Assembly (NCBI GenBank): GCA_000721375.1
Contig: JOGW01000018.1
Location: 186,001-250,000 of the forward strand
DNA: 64,000 bases
Direction: 5' to 3'
Source of the DNA: Streptomyces sp. NRRL B-3428
GTDB lineage: Bacteria; Actinomycetota; Actinomycetes; Streptomycetales; Streptomycetaceae
Position 1 is the stretch's first letter; every line of letters begins with the position of its first letter. Shown piece by piece: positions 1 to 9,600 of the stretch. A program made the translations under genes and the position numbers. Under the pieces are notes generated by a model, which was not told the DNA's origin, searched no databases, and was given only the letters and a program-made list of their open reading frames with translations.

Positions 1-1081
1 CCGCCATCGGGGCCCAGGAGTCCGCGTTCATCGGCAGCCCGTGCAGCAGTACGTGATCGGGCTGCTCCCGCTCGCCCATCACCCAGGTGCGGCTGCCCGC
101 CACGGTGTGGAAGCCGTACCGGTCGAGCCAGGGCGTGGTCGCCCCGAAGCGGTGGGCGAGCAGGTCCTCGGCCCAGGTGTGCAGGGCTTCGTCGACGGGG
201 GGCAGCTCCAGGCCGGCGTCCGCGGCGAGGGCGTACGCGGACTGTGTCGGGTAGCGGTCCGGGGACAGGAACGGGAGGGTCTCCGGGTCCGCCCCGGTCA
301 GCTTGCGCGGCAGTCGCCGCACCAGAGCGACGGGCACGGTACGGCGCGGAGCGGGCACTCCGGTGTGCTCGGCGACGGTACGGATCAGCTCGGGCAGCAG
401 CGGCGTGCTGTCGTCGAGGATCCAATGGTGCTCGCCCGCGGGGTAGTTGGGGATCTCCGCGAGGAAACGGGCCAGATAGTCGATGGTGACGACCGGCAGA
501 AAGGTGTCCTTCCCGCCGGGCAGCGCGGGCAGCCTGCCGTTCCAGAGCTGCTCGACGAAGGGCCCGAGCCCGATGTACTGGCCGGGCCCGATCACGGCAC
601 TGGGGTTGGCCACGGTCAGGGGGACTCCCAACTCCTGTGCGCGGGCGCGCACCAGCTGGTCCGCTTCGGTCTTCGAGGCCTCGTACGCCCCCTGCGCCTG
701 GTAGTCGGGCGCCCCGCCGTGCGCGCCGACCCGGTAGCCGCTGATGTGCACGAGCCGGCGCAGGCCCGGCTGGGCGGCGGCCCAGTCGAGGACGTGGAGC
801 GCGCCCGTGACGTTGACCGCGCGGGCCTGCTCCGCTTCGAGGCCGAAGGCGTAGAGGGCGGCCGCGTTGTACACGTCGCGCGCCTCGGGCAGGTCCGTGA
901 GCGGCCGGGTGATGTCGGCGGTGACGACGTGCAGTCGCGATGTGTCGACGCCTTGCGCCACAAGCCACGGGGTGAGGGTGTCGGTGCGTACGGCGGCGGC
1001 CACCTCCTGCCCGCGGCGGAGCAGTTCGGCGACGAGTGAGCGGCCGATGAAACCGGTGGCGCCGAAGACCATTGCGTCCAT
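1..1081 (-). CDS. NAD-dependent epimerase (SDR) fused to alpha/beta hydrolase, 3' end outside window
   Basis: This is the 5' part of a gene that runs off the left edge. The protein opens with MDAMVFGATGFIGRS, the GxxGxxG dinucleotide-binding loop of an extended SDR (NAD-dependent epimerase/dehydratase). A YxxxK-type catalytic pair (YEASK) lies near residue 155. After about 310 residues the reading frame continues into a second module with LLHGLPMNADSW, the oxyanion-hole HG motif that opens alpha/beta-hydrolase domains, so the protein is a two-domain fusion; the hydrolase part is cut. The ATG at 1081 has a good AAGGAG site 6 nt upstream; an internal ATG at 1072 is less likely. A TetR-type operator overlaps its promoter at 1137-1153. 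Substrate cannot be told. Confidence 0.85.
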   Translation of the reverse strand, partial: MDAMVFGATGFIGRSLVAELLRRGQEVAAAVRTDTLTPWLVAQGVDTSRLHVVTADITRPLTDLPEARDVYNAAALYAFGLEAEQARAVNVTGALHVLDWAAAQPGLRRLVHISGYRVGAHGGAPDYQAQGAYEASKTEADQLVRARAQELGVPLTVANPSAVIGPGQYIGLGPFVEQLWNGRLPALPGGKDTFLPVVTIDYLARFLAEIPNYPAGEHHWILDDSTPLLPELIRTVAEHTGVPAPRRTVPVALVRRLPRKLTGADPETLPFLSPDRYPTQSAYALAADAGLELPPVDEALHTWAEDLLAHRFGATTPWLDRYGFHTVAGSRTWVMGEREQPDHVLLHGLPMNADSWAPMA

Positions 1082-1130
1082 GAGAGCTCCTTGGTGGCGA
1101 AGTGACTCGGAGTGATTGCCGGAGTGATTG

Positions 1131-1153
1131 ATAATGGATCGGTCTACATATTT
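1131..1153 (-). promoter_or_regulatory. Operator and -10 region of the SDR/hydrolase gene
   Basis: Read on the minus strand, a 17-nt block AAATATGTAGACCGATC (1153-1137) is followed directly by CATTAT (1136-1131), a plausible -10. The block differs at two positions from the one in front of the tetR gene at 1823-1839. The shared block and its position in the -35/-10 spacer suggest that the neighbouring TetR protein binds here. Confidence 0.5.
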
Positions 1154-1165
1154 TTTGGGCGGGGA

Positions 1166-1193
1166 AAGGGCCCGCCGATACGGGCGGGCCTTC
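1166..1193 (-). terminator. Hairpin terminator after tetR gene
   Basis: GGCCCGCC (1169-1176) pairs with GGCGGGCC (1183-1190) around a 6-nt loop. It lies downstream of the tetR stop and upstream of the SDR promoter, so it separates the two minus-strand genes. Only a short pyrimidine run follows. Confidence 0.5.
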
Positions 1194-1251
1194 AGTCCGT
1201 GGGTTCCCAGGGGCGCGGGTTCGTCGCCCCCGGCGCCCTGGTCCGGCGGGC

Positions 1252-1809
1252 TCAGCCCACCAGGGTGCGCAGGTGGCGGCCCACGCTCTCCAGTGGCTCC
1301 CTGCTGCGGTGCGTCCGGGCGAGCACGAGCGCCCCCTCGATGAGGGCCAGCACCGTGACCGCGAGGCCGTCTGGGTCGGGGCGGTCCGCGAGCCGGGTGC
1401 GCAAGGCGGCCTGCCAGGAGTCGTACACCTGTGAACAGGCCTCCTGCAGCGGGTCGTTCACGGCGGCCGTTTCCAGTGCCACCGTGGCGACCGGGCAGCC
1501 CTTGCGCCAGTCGGACTCTTCCAGGCGGTCGCCGAGGTGGTTCAGGACGGTGTCCAGGAACTCCGCGGCCGACCCGCCGGCCCCCGCCAGCGCCTCCAGG
1601 GTGTCGCCGATCGCCGCGCCCGCCCGGCGGACGGACTCGCCGACCAGCTGGTCCTTGCCGCCGGGGAAGTGGAAGTACAGCGAGCCGCGAGGTGCGCCGC
1701 TGGCGGCCACGACCTGGTTGAGCCCGGCTGCCGCGTAGCCGCCGGTCTCCATCAACTCCTGTGTGGCGTCCAGGAGTCGGTTGCGCGTCTCGGTGCCCTT
1801 CTGTCCCAT
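1252..1809 (-). CDS. TetR family repressor, LmrA/YxaF type
   Basis: A 185-residue DNA-binding repressor. The N-terminal TetR helix-turn-helix spans roughly residues 10-55 and has the RGSLYFHFPGGKDQL recognition segment. The 'PGGK' insert is typical of the LmrA/YxaF branch, whose members control efflux or oxidoreductase genes and bind TAGACC-type palindromes. The C-terminal half is the variable ligand-binding domain. The ATG at 1809 is preferred: on the minus strand TTGAAA, a 17-nt spacer and TAGCTT place the predicted +1 essentially at the start codon, so the mRNA may be leaderless. The palindrome AGACCGGTCT lies in that spacer, implying autorepression. A matching site precedes the SDR gene, which is the likely target. 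Confidence 0.88.
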   Translation of the reverse strand: MGQKGTETRNRLLDATQELMETGGYAAAGLNQVVAASGAPRGSLYFHFPGGKDQLVGESVRRAGAAIGDTLEALAGAGGSAAEFLDTVLNHLGDRLEESDWRKGCPVATVALETAAVNDPLQEACSQVYDSWQAALRTRLADRPDPDGLAVTVLALIEGALVLARTHRSREPLESVGRHLRTLVG

Positions 1810-1821
1810 GCCCCACAAGCT

Positions 1822-1845
1822 AGACCGGTCTGCATATTTTTTCAA
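1822..1845 (-). promoter_or_regulatory. tetR promoter with AGACCGGTCT operator
   Basis: The perfect 10-bp palindrome AGACCGGTCT occupies 1822-1831 inside the spacer between TTGAAA (-35) and TAGCTT (-10) of the tetR gene. The sequence resembles known operators of the LmrA/NemR kind (TAGACC..GGTCTA), recalled rather than searched. It could also affect the divergent VOC gene. Confidence 0.55.
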
Positions 1846-1850
1846 CCTGC

Positions 1851-1881
1851 TTGACCTGAACCAAACTTGAGCTTCTAGGTT
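1851..1881 (+). promoter_or_regulatory. Promoter with 19-bp spacer before the VOC gene
   Basis: TTGACC (1851-1856) and TAGGTT (1876-1881) are separated by 19 bp. A 19-bp spacer with a near-dyad inside (ACCTGAAC..ACTTGAGC) is typical of MerR/SoxR-activated promoters. No MerR gene is in the window, so this is only a candidate. Confidence 0.35.
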
Positions 1882-1931
1882 CTTGTCAGCACCGCAGGAA
1901 CTGTCCGGCGGGGCTTTCGAGGAGGTTTGCC

Positions 1932-2477
1932 ATGCCTGAGACCGAGACCGAGACCGGCATTGACACCGTTACCGGCGCCGAGACAAAGGTCGAGACAAAG
2001 GCCGAGACGAAGGTCGAGATCCCCGACCGCTACCGGTACGCCGTGATCCCGCACATCATGGTCGCCGACGCCGCCGCGGCGATCGACTTCTACCAGCGGG
2101 CGTTCGGCGCCCGTGAGGACTTCAGGATCGACGCACCGGGCGGCGGGATCCTGCACGCCGAGATCGCCATCGGGCAGTCGGCGCTGATGCTCGGTGACGC
2201 CGGCGCGGACGTGCCGGCGCTCGCCGCCTTCGCGGCGCCCGCCGCGCTCGGCGGCGGCACCTCCGTCGCGCTGCATGTCTTCGTGCCGGACGTCGACAGC
2301 CTCGCGGAGCGCGCGGCGGCCGCGGGGGCGGAGATCATCGAGCCGCCGCAGGACACCTTCCACGGCGACCGCTCCACCATCCTCAGGGACCCCTTCGGGC
2401 ACATCTGGGTGTTCCTGACCCATATCGAGGACCTCACCGAGGAGGAACTGCTGCGCCGCCTGGCCGCGGCCGGGTGA
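1932..2477 (+). CDS. VOC (glyoxalase/bleomycin resistance-like) family protein
   Basis: A 181-residue soluble protein of the vicinal-oxygen-chelate fold, closest in style to the PhnB/YdcR-like group: VIPHIMVADAAAAIDFYQ starts the first beta-alpha-beta-beta unit near residue 37, and RDPFGHIWVFLTH ends the second. The first 30 residues are a low-complexity Glu/Thr stretch (repeated ETET and ETK units) not found in the fold core. GAGGAGG sits 7 nt before the ATG. Members include metal-dependent isomerases, dioxygenases and drug-binding proteins; which applies here cannot be said. It is divergent from the tetR gene. Its stop codon falls inside a 20-bp tandem repeat. Confidence 0.85.
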   Translation: MPETETETGIDTVTGAETKVETKAETKVEIPDRYRYAVIPHIMVADAAAAIDFYQRAFGAREDFRIDAPGGGILHAEIAIGQSALMLGDAGADVPALAAFAAPAALGGGTSVALHVFVPDVDSLAERAAAAGAEIIEPPQDTFHGDRSTILRDPFGHIWVFLTHIEDLTEEELLRRLAAAG

Positions 2478-2537
2478 CCGCGGTCTCGGGCGGGTGACCG
2501 CGTTCTCGGGAGGGTGCCCGCGGTCTCGGGCGGGTGG
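2471..2537. repeat. 20-bp tandem repeat, three copies plus a partial
   Basis: Copies at 2471-2490, 2491-2510 and 2511-2530 share the unit cGGGTGaCCGCGGTCTCGGG with one to three changes; a 7-nt partial copy follows. The first copy contains the TGA stop of the VOC gene (2475-2477). The array fills the gap between two convergent genes. Confidence 0.85.
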
Positions 2538-2543
2538 CAACGG

Positions 2544-3944
2544 TCAGTCCGAGAGCAGCGCCCCGGCATGCTCCCCACCCGACTCCAGCACGATCTCCTC
2601 GACCGTCTGCGCCGCACGGACCACGGCGAACCGGACCCGGCCGTCCGCGTCCGTCGAGAATCCGTGAATGCCGGGCCGGGCAAGGGAGTTGTACGCGTAG
2701 TGGTGCGCGAAGTAGTACGCGCCCGTGTCGAGCGCGGCCACCCAGTCGTCCTGTTCGAGCAGGGGCAGCGGGCGGTCGGCGGCGAGCAGGTCGCCCGCGA
2801 AGCAGGCCGGGCCCGCCACGTCCTGGGCGACCTCGGGGCCCTGCTTCGGGCGGCCCTTCGGGTCGTACGCGGCGATCCGCAGCGGCCAGGAGTGCGGGGC
2901 GTAGACGGTGCGCGTGGCGACCTGGGCGCCCGCGTGGGTGACGGCGACGGGGCGTCCGCCGGCCGACTTGGCGTACTCGACCCGCGCCAGGATCGTGCCG
3001 TGCTTGGCGAGCAGCGACCGCCCGAACTCCGTGACCAGACCGTACGAGCCCGTGAACAGGCCGGGCACGGCGCGCGCCACCTCCCGTACGAAATCCGCGT
3101 ACGTCGGTGTCTCCTCGTCCGAGGCGAAGTTGACCGAGAGCCCGCCGCCGATGTCGAGGGTGTCGATCTGGCGGCGGCCGATCCGCGCGTTGATCTCCTC
3201 GGCGAGCTCGTAGAGGTCGCGGATACCCGCCACATGCAGAGCGAGCGGGATGCCCTGGGAGCCGGAGTGGATGTGCAGGCGGGTCAGCCAGGGCCGGTCG
3301 GTGTACGCCTGGATCAGCCAGTCGCGGGCGCCCTCGTCCCGTAGCGCCACACCGAACTTCGAGGTCGAGGTCGCGGTCGAGAGCGCCTCGATGGAGCCGC
3401 CGCCCGTCTGCGGGTTGATACGGATGCCGATGGGGGAGCGGGTGGGGGCGGAGGCGACCAGGGCGTCGATACGGGAGAGCTCTTGGCGGTTGTCGGCGTT
3501 GAGCGCGATCCCGAGCGCGAGGGCCTCGCGCAGTTCCGCGGGGGTCTTCGCCGGGGAGTCGAGGACGGTGGCGCCCGGCCCGATCCCCGCCGCCCGGGCC
3601 AGGGCCAGCTCGCCGGGGCTGGCCACCTCCGCGCCCAGGCCCTCCTCGCGCAGCAGCCGCAGGACGGGCACGAGCGGGGAGGCCTTCACCGCGAAGGCGT
3701 GCAGGACGGGGGCCGAGGTGGCGGACGCGAAAGCCGACCTGAGGGCGGCGGCGGACCGGCGGATCCCGGCGATGTCGAGGAGCGCCGCGATTGGGGTGTC
3801 AGGGCCCACGACCCCCTGTTCGACAGCGGCGCGGACCGCCGCGTCACGGCGGTCCGCGAGCTGTTCCCCGGTCGTGGCGGCGCTGTCCGCCGTGTCCTGT
3901 GCGTTCTCCCGTATCCCCATGAGATCCAGCCAACCATCGGCCAC
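2544..3944 (-). CDS. PLP-dependent decarboxylase, Orn/DAP/Arg family (LysA-like)
   Basis: A 466-residue fold-type III (alanine-racemase-like) decarboxylase. The PLP-lysine motif HAFAVKAS is near residue 85, the phosphate-binding IGGGLSVNF near 260, and the C-terminal barrel carries the GPACFAGDLL segment, which holds the Cys/Asp typical of diaminopimelate decarboxylases. The family decarboxylates meso-DAP, ornithine, arginine or related amino acids. Since Streptomyces normally has a separate lysA near the thr genes, this paralogue may act on another amino acid. It is divergent from the hut operon (90-bp shared gap), so a link to histidine or glutamate metabolism is possible but unproven. The GTG at 3944 was chosen; an ATG at 3920 is an alternative. 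Confidence 0.85.
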   Translation of the reverse strand: MADGWLDLMGIRENAQDTADSAATTGEQLADRRDAAVRAAVEQGVVGPDTPIAALLDIAGIRRSAAALRSAFASATSAPVLHAFAVKASPLVPVLRLLREEGLGAEVASPGELALARAAGIGPGATVLDSPAKTPAELREALALGIALNADNRQELSRIDALVASAPTRSPIGIRINPQTGGGSIEALSTATSTSKFGVALRDEGARDWLIQAYTDRPWLTRLHIHSGSQGIPLALHVAGIRDLYELAEEINARIGRRQIDTLDIGGGLSVNFASDEETPTYADFVREVARAVPGLFTGSYGLVTEFGRSLLAKHGTILARVEYAKSAGGRPVAVTHAGAQVATRTVYAPHSWPLRIAAYDPKGRPKQGPEVAQDVAGPACFAGDLLAADRPLPLLEQDDWVAALDTGAYYFAHHYAYNSLARPGIHGFSTDADGRVRFAVVRAAQTVEEIVLESGGEHAGALLSD

Positions 3945-3969
3945 GGCACCCCGCAGACGTACGAAGGGA

Positions 3970-4005
3970 TTGACTAGTTCTATTCAGCTGGACAGGATGT
4001 GAATA
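3970..4005 (+). promoter_or_regulatory. hutU promoter with inverted repeat
   Basis: TTGACT (3970-3975), a 17-nt spacer and CAGGAT (3993-3998) form a good housekeeping-sigma promoter. The hexamer TATTCA at 3981-3986 and its exact complement TGAATA at 4000-4005 straddle the -10, a reasonable place for a repressor controlling histidine catabolism. No regulator gene for it is seen in the window. Confidence 0.5.
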
Positions 4006-4033
4006 ACAGCATCACGCAGAATGAGGAGGCACC

Positions 4034-5721
<1,688 letters not shown>

Positions 5722-5725
<4 letters not shown>

Positions 5726-6942
5726 CTTCCTCGTTCCATCAGATGTGGGCCGATCTGCGGCCCATCGGGCGGGACGCCGGCAGCGGTGGCTACCGGCGTT
5801 TCGCCTGGACCGAGGCCGACCGGGACTGCCGCGCGTGGTTCCGGTCAGAGGCCGAAGCACGCGGGCTGACCTGTGAGGTCGACCGCAACGGCAACCAGTG
5901 GGCGTGGCTCGGCGACCCCGGCGCGGGCGATGCGGTCGTGACCGGATCGCATCTCGACTCCGTGCCGGACGGCGGTGCCTTCGACGGCCCGCTGGGTGTC
6001 GTCAGCGCGTTCGCCGCACTGGACGAACTCCGGCACCGGGGAGCGGAGTTCACCAAGCCCCTCGCGATCACCAACTTCGGTGACGAGGAGGGCGCGCGCT
6101 TCGGCCTCGCCTGCGTCGGCTCCCGGCTCGCGGCCGGGCAGCTGACGCGGGAGAAGGCGTACGAGCTGCGGGACGGCGACGGGGTCTCGCTCCCCGACGC
6201 CATGGAGCGCGCGGGCTACGACCCGTCGACGCTCGGCCGCGACGACGAACGCCTCGCGCGGATCGGCGCGTACGTCGAACTGCATGTGGAGCAGGGCCGC
6301 GCCCTCGACCTCACCGGCGACGCCGTGGGTGTCGCCAGCGCCATCTGGCCGCACGGCCGCTGGCGCTTCGACTTCCGCGGCGAGGCCAACCACGCCGGTA
6401 CGACCCGGCTCGTGGACCGGCGCGACCCGATGCTCCCGTACGCCGAGACGGTGCTCGCGGCCCGCCGCGAGGCCGAACTCGCGGGCGCTGTGGCCACGTT
6501 CGGGAAGATCGCGGTGGAGCCCAACGGGGTCAACGCCATCCCCTCCCTCGTACGAGGATGGCTGGACTCGCGGGCCCCGTCCCCGGACGACCTGGACGCG
6601 ACCGTCACCGCGATCGAGAAGGCGGCACGCGAGCACGCGGAGCGGCACGGGGTGGATCTGGACGTGGTCCGGGAATCCTTCACGCCGGTCATCGAGTTCG
6701 AGGACGCGCTGCGCGACGAGATCGCGCGGCTCCTCGGCGGCGGCCGGACCCAGGTGCCCGTCCTCGGCACGGGTGCGGGACACGACGCGGGAATCCTCTC
6801 CTCGGTGATCCCGACGGCCATGCTGTTCGTACGCAACCCCACGGGCGTCTCGCACTCCCCGGCCGAATACGCGGCCGAGGACGACTGTGTGGCGGGGGTG
6901 CGTGCCCTGGCGGACGTACTGGAAGGACTCGCGTGCAGCTGA
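5722..6942 (+). CDS. M20-type amidohydrolase (allantoate amidohydrolase/N-carbamoyl-amino-acid hydrolase family)
   Basis: A 406-residue metal-dependent amidohydrolase. Metal ligands are visible in [15 protein letters not shown] (near 75), [10 protein letters not shown] (near 122), YVELHVEQG (near 180) and SHSPAEYAA (near 380), the standard set of the hydantoinase/carbamoylase subfamily. The GTG start overlaps the hutU stop by 4 bp and the next gene, hutF, overlaps its end, so it is part of the hut operon. HutF yields N-formylglutamate and no hutG-type deformylase is present here, so this enzyme is a good candidate for the last step, releasing formate from N-formylglutamate. Automated annotation as allantoate amidohydrolase would be misleading if so. 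Confidence 0.85.
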
Positions 6943-8282
6943 GCAGCGACAGGACTTACTGGGCCGAGCATGCCTGGCTCGGCACCCATGTCGAGCCGGG
7001 CGTGGCGCTCGATGTGTCCGAGGACGGCAGGATCGCCGCCGTCCGCCTGGGAGTCGAGACCCCCGAGCCGGGCGCGGTCGTCCTGCGCGGCCTCACCCTG
7101 CCCGGCCTGGCGAACGCGCACTCGCACGCCTTCCACCGGGCGCTGCGCGGCACGGTCCAGGTCGGTTCGGGGACCTTCTGGACGTGGCGCGAGATCATGT
7201 ACCAGTTCGCGTCCCGGCTGACCCCCGAGTCGTACTTCCGGCTCGCGCGGGCGGTGTACGCGGAGATGGCGCTCGCGGGGGTGACGGCGGTGGGCGAGTT
7301 CCACTATCTGCACCACGCGCCGGGCGGCCGTCCCTACGACGACCCCAATGCGATGGGGGAGGCGCTGATCGCGGCCGCGCAGGAGGCCGGGATCCGCATC
7401 ACGCTGCTCGACACGGCGTATCTCTCCTCGGGCTTCGGCGCGGAGCCCGATGCGCACCAGCTGCGGTTCTCGGACCGGACGGCCCAGGCGTGGGCCGCGC
7501 GCGTCTCGGCTCTGAAGCCGCGCGACGGTGTCCGGATCGGTGCGGCGATCCATTCCGTACGGGCGGTTCCCGCCGACCAGTTGGGGACGGTGGCCCAGTG
7601 GGCGCGCTCGGCCGAGGCGCCCCTGCACGTCCATCTCTCCGAGCAGACCGCCGAGAACGACGCGTGTCTCGCGGCCCACGGATGCACGCCCACGCAGCTG
7701 CTCGCCTCGCACGGGGTACTCGGCCCCTCGACGACGGGCGTCCACAACACCCACCTCACCGACGCGGACATCGCGCTCCTCGGCTCCTCGGGCACGGGCA
7801 CGTGCATGTGCCCGACGACCGAACGCGACCTCGCGGACGGGATCGGCCCCGCGGTCGCCCTGCAGCGCGCGGGCTCCCCGCTCTGTCTCGGCTCGGACTC
7901 GCACGCCGTGATCGACCTCTTCGAGGAGGCGCGCGCGATGGAGCTCAACGAGCGGCTGCGGACGCGGACTCGGGGGCACTGGACTGCCGCGGCGCTGTTG
8001 CGGGCGGCTTCCGCGGACGGATACAGCGCGCTGGGCTGGGCCACGGGTGGAGTCCTCGAACCGGGTGCCCTCGCCGACTTCACGTGCGTGGCGCTCGACT
8101 CGGTCCGCACGGCTGGACCGCTGCCCCGCCTCGGAGCGGAGACGGCGGTCTTCGCGGCGACTTCGGCGGATGTCAGGCACACGGTGGTGGGTGGGCGGCA
8201 TGTGGTCCGGGACGGGGTCCATGCCTTGGTGCCGGATGCGGCCGGGGAGTTGGCTGCGGCCATCGCCGAGCTGAGGTCCTGA
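6933..8282 (+). CDS. hutF: Formimidoylglutamate deiminase
   Basis: A 449-residue amidohydrolase-superfamily enzyme that removes ammonia from N-formimidoyl-L-glutamate to give N-formylglutamate. The metal-binding HxH is in ANAHSHAFHRALRG near residue 55, HLSEQ supplies the histidine plus glutamate of the next strand, and LGSDSHAVID gives the late aspartate. The GTG at 6933 has GGAAGGA 5 nt upstream and overlaps the preceding gene by 10 bp, indicating translational coupling. Position between the M20 enzyme and hutI supports HutF over other amidohydrolases such as guanine or chlorohydrolase-like deaminases. Confidence 0.92.
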   Translation: MQLSSDRTYWAEHAWLGTHVEPGVALDVSEDGRIAAVRLGVETPEPGAVVLRGLTLPGLANAHSHAFHRALRGTVQVGSGTFWTWREIMYQFASRLTPESYFRLARAVYAEMALAGVTAVGEFHYLHHAPGGRPYDDPNAMGEALIAAAQEAGIRITLLDTAYLSSGFGAEPDAHQLRFSDRTAQAWAARVSALKPRDGVRIGAAIHSVRAVPADQLGTVAQWARSAEAPLHVHLSEQTAENDACLAAHGCTPTQLLASHGVLGPSTTGVHNTHLTDADIALLGSSGTGTCMCPTTERDLADGIGPAVALQRAGSPLCLGSDSHAVIDLFEEARAMELNERLRTRTRGHWTAAALLRAASADGYSALGWATGGVLEPGALADFTCVALDSVRTAGPLPRLGAETAVFAATSADVRHTVVGGRHVVRDGVHALVPDAAGELAAAIAELRS

Positions 8283-8286
8283 TTTC

Positions 8287-8400
8287 CCTTCCCCCACCCC
8301 TTTCAGCCCCGCCGGCGTTTGAGGCGATCCGAGCGGAGCTCGGATGCGGGGTCCGGGGCGGAGCCCCGGTTATCGGGAAGGGGCGGGGTGGGGGAAATGA
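8287..8400. repeat. Dispersed intergenic repeat with nested hairpins (copy A)
   Basis: The gap between hutF and hutI holds a repeat. ATCCGAGC/GCTCGGAT (8327-8334, 8338-8345) and CCGGGGC/GCCCCGG (8353-8359, 8363-8369) both form hairpins with a GGA loop, and C-rich and G-rich ends could pair across the whole element. The segment 8347-8396 recurs almost unchanged at 54864-54911, and a core copy is at 26823-26848. Confidence 0.75.
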
Positions 8401-8423
8401 AGCAATCCCACGGAGAGAGAGCC

Positions 8424-9593
8424 ATGACGACGACCGTCATCACGAACATCGGAAACCTGGTCACCAACGACCCGGCGCTGGGCGAGGGCAGCCTCGGCCA
8501 GATCCGCGACGCCGCCGTCGTGATCGACGGCGAGCGGATCGCGTGGGTCGGCCCCACCAGCCAGGCACCCGCCGCCGACCGGGCGTACGACGCCCAGGGC
8601 CGAGCCGCGATCCCCGGGTTCGTGGACTCGCACTCCCACCTGGTCTTCGCGGGCGACCGGACGCAAGAGTTCAACGCCCGTATGGAGGGCCGCAGTTACA
8701 GCGCCGGCGGCATCCGCACCACCGTGCAGGCCACCCGCGCCGCCACCGACGAGGAGCTCGAGGCCAACCTCGTCCGGTACCTCACCGAGGCCCGCCGCCA
8801 AGGCACCACCACCTTCGAGACCAAGTCCGGGTACGGGCTGACCACCCACGACGAGGCAAGGGCCCTGCGCATCGCGAGCGCCCACACCGACGAGGTCACC
8901 TACCTCGGCGCCCACATCGTGTCCCCCGACTTCGCCGACGACCCCGCCGCCTACGTGGACCTCGTCACCGGCGAGATGCTCGACGCCTGCGCCCCGTACG
9001 CCCGCTGGATCGACGTCTTCTGCGAGAAGGGCGCCTTCGACGGCGACCAGGCCCGCGCCATCCTCACCGCGGGCCGGGCCAAGGGCCTGCTCGCCCGCGT
9101 GCACGCCAACCAGCTCTCGTACGGACCCGGCGTACAACTCGCCGTAGAACTGGACGCCGCCTCCGCCGACCACTGCACCCACCTCACCGACGAGGACGTG
9201 GCCGCGCTGGCCGACGGCGACACGGTCGCCACCCTGCTCCCCGGCGCCGAGTTCTCCACGCGTGCCCAGTGGCCCGACGCACGGCGGCTGCTCGACGCCG
9301 GTGTCACCGTCGCGCTCTCCACGGACTGCAATCCGGGCTCGTCGTTCACGTCCTCGATGCCGTTCTGCATCGCCCTGGCCGTACGCGACATGCGGATGAC
9401 CCCGGACGAGGCCGTATGGTCCGCCACGGCCGGCGGCGCGCAGGCCCTGCGTCGCACGGACGTCGGCAGGATCACCCCCGGCGCCCGCGCGGACCTCGCC
9501 CTGCTCGACGCCCCGAGCCATGTGCACCTCGCGTACCGCCCGGGCGTACCGCTCGTCTCGGCGGTCTGGCAGCGCGGCACCCGCCAGGTCTGA
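8424..9593 (+). CDS. hutI: Imidazolonepropionase
   Basis: Imidazolonepropionase hydrolyses 4-imidazolone-5-propionate to N-formimidoyl-L-glutamate, the third step of histidine degradation. The 389-residue protein contains the metal-binding [12 protein letters not shown] near residue 70, a second set in [15 protein letters not shown] near 225, and [12 protein letters not shown] near 300 with the family aspartate. The ATG at 8424 follows GGAGAGAGAGCC. Upstream in-frame starts would extend into the intergenic repeat and are rejected. Gene order hutU-M20-hutF-hutI means the operon covers urocanate to N-formylglutamate, and possibly glutamate. Confidence 0.96.
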   Translation: MTTTVITNIGNLVTNDPALGEGSLGQIRDAAVVIDGERIAWVGPTSQAPAADRAYDAQGRAAIPGFVDSHSHLVFAGDRTQEFNARMEGRSYSAGGIRTTVQATRAATDEELEANLVRYLTEARRQGTTTFETKSGYGLTTHDEARALRIASAHTDEVTYLGAHIVSPDFADDPAAYVDLVTGEMLDACAPYARWIDVFCEKGAFDGDQARAILTAGRAKGLLARVHANQLSYGPGVQLAVELDAASADHCTHLTDEDVAALADGDTVATLLPGAEFSTRAQWPDARRLLDAGVTVALSTDCNPGSSFTSSMPFCIALAVRDMRMTPDEAVWSATAGGAQALRRTDVGRITPGARADLALLDAPSHVHLAYRPGVPLVSAVWQRGTRQV

Positions 9594-9600
9594 GCGGCGT

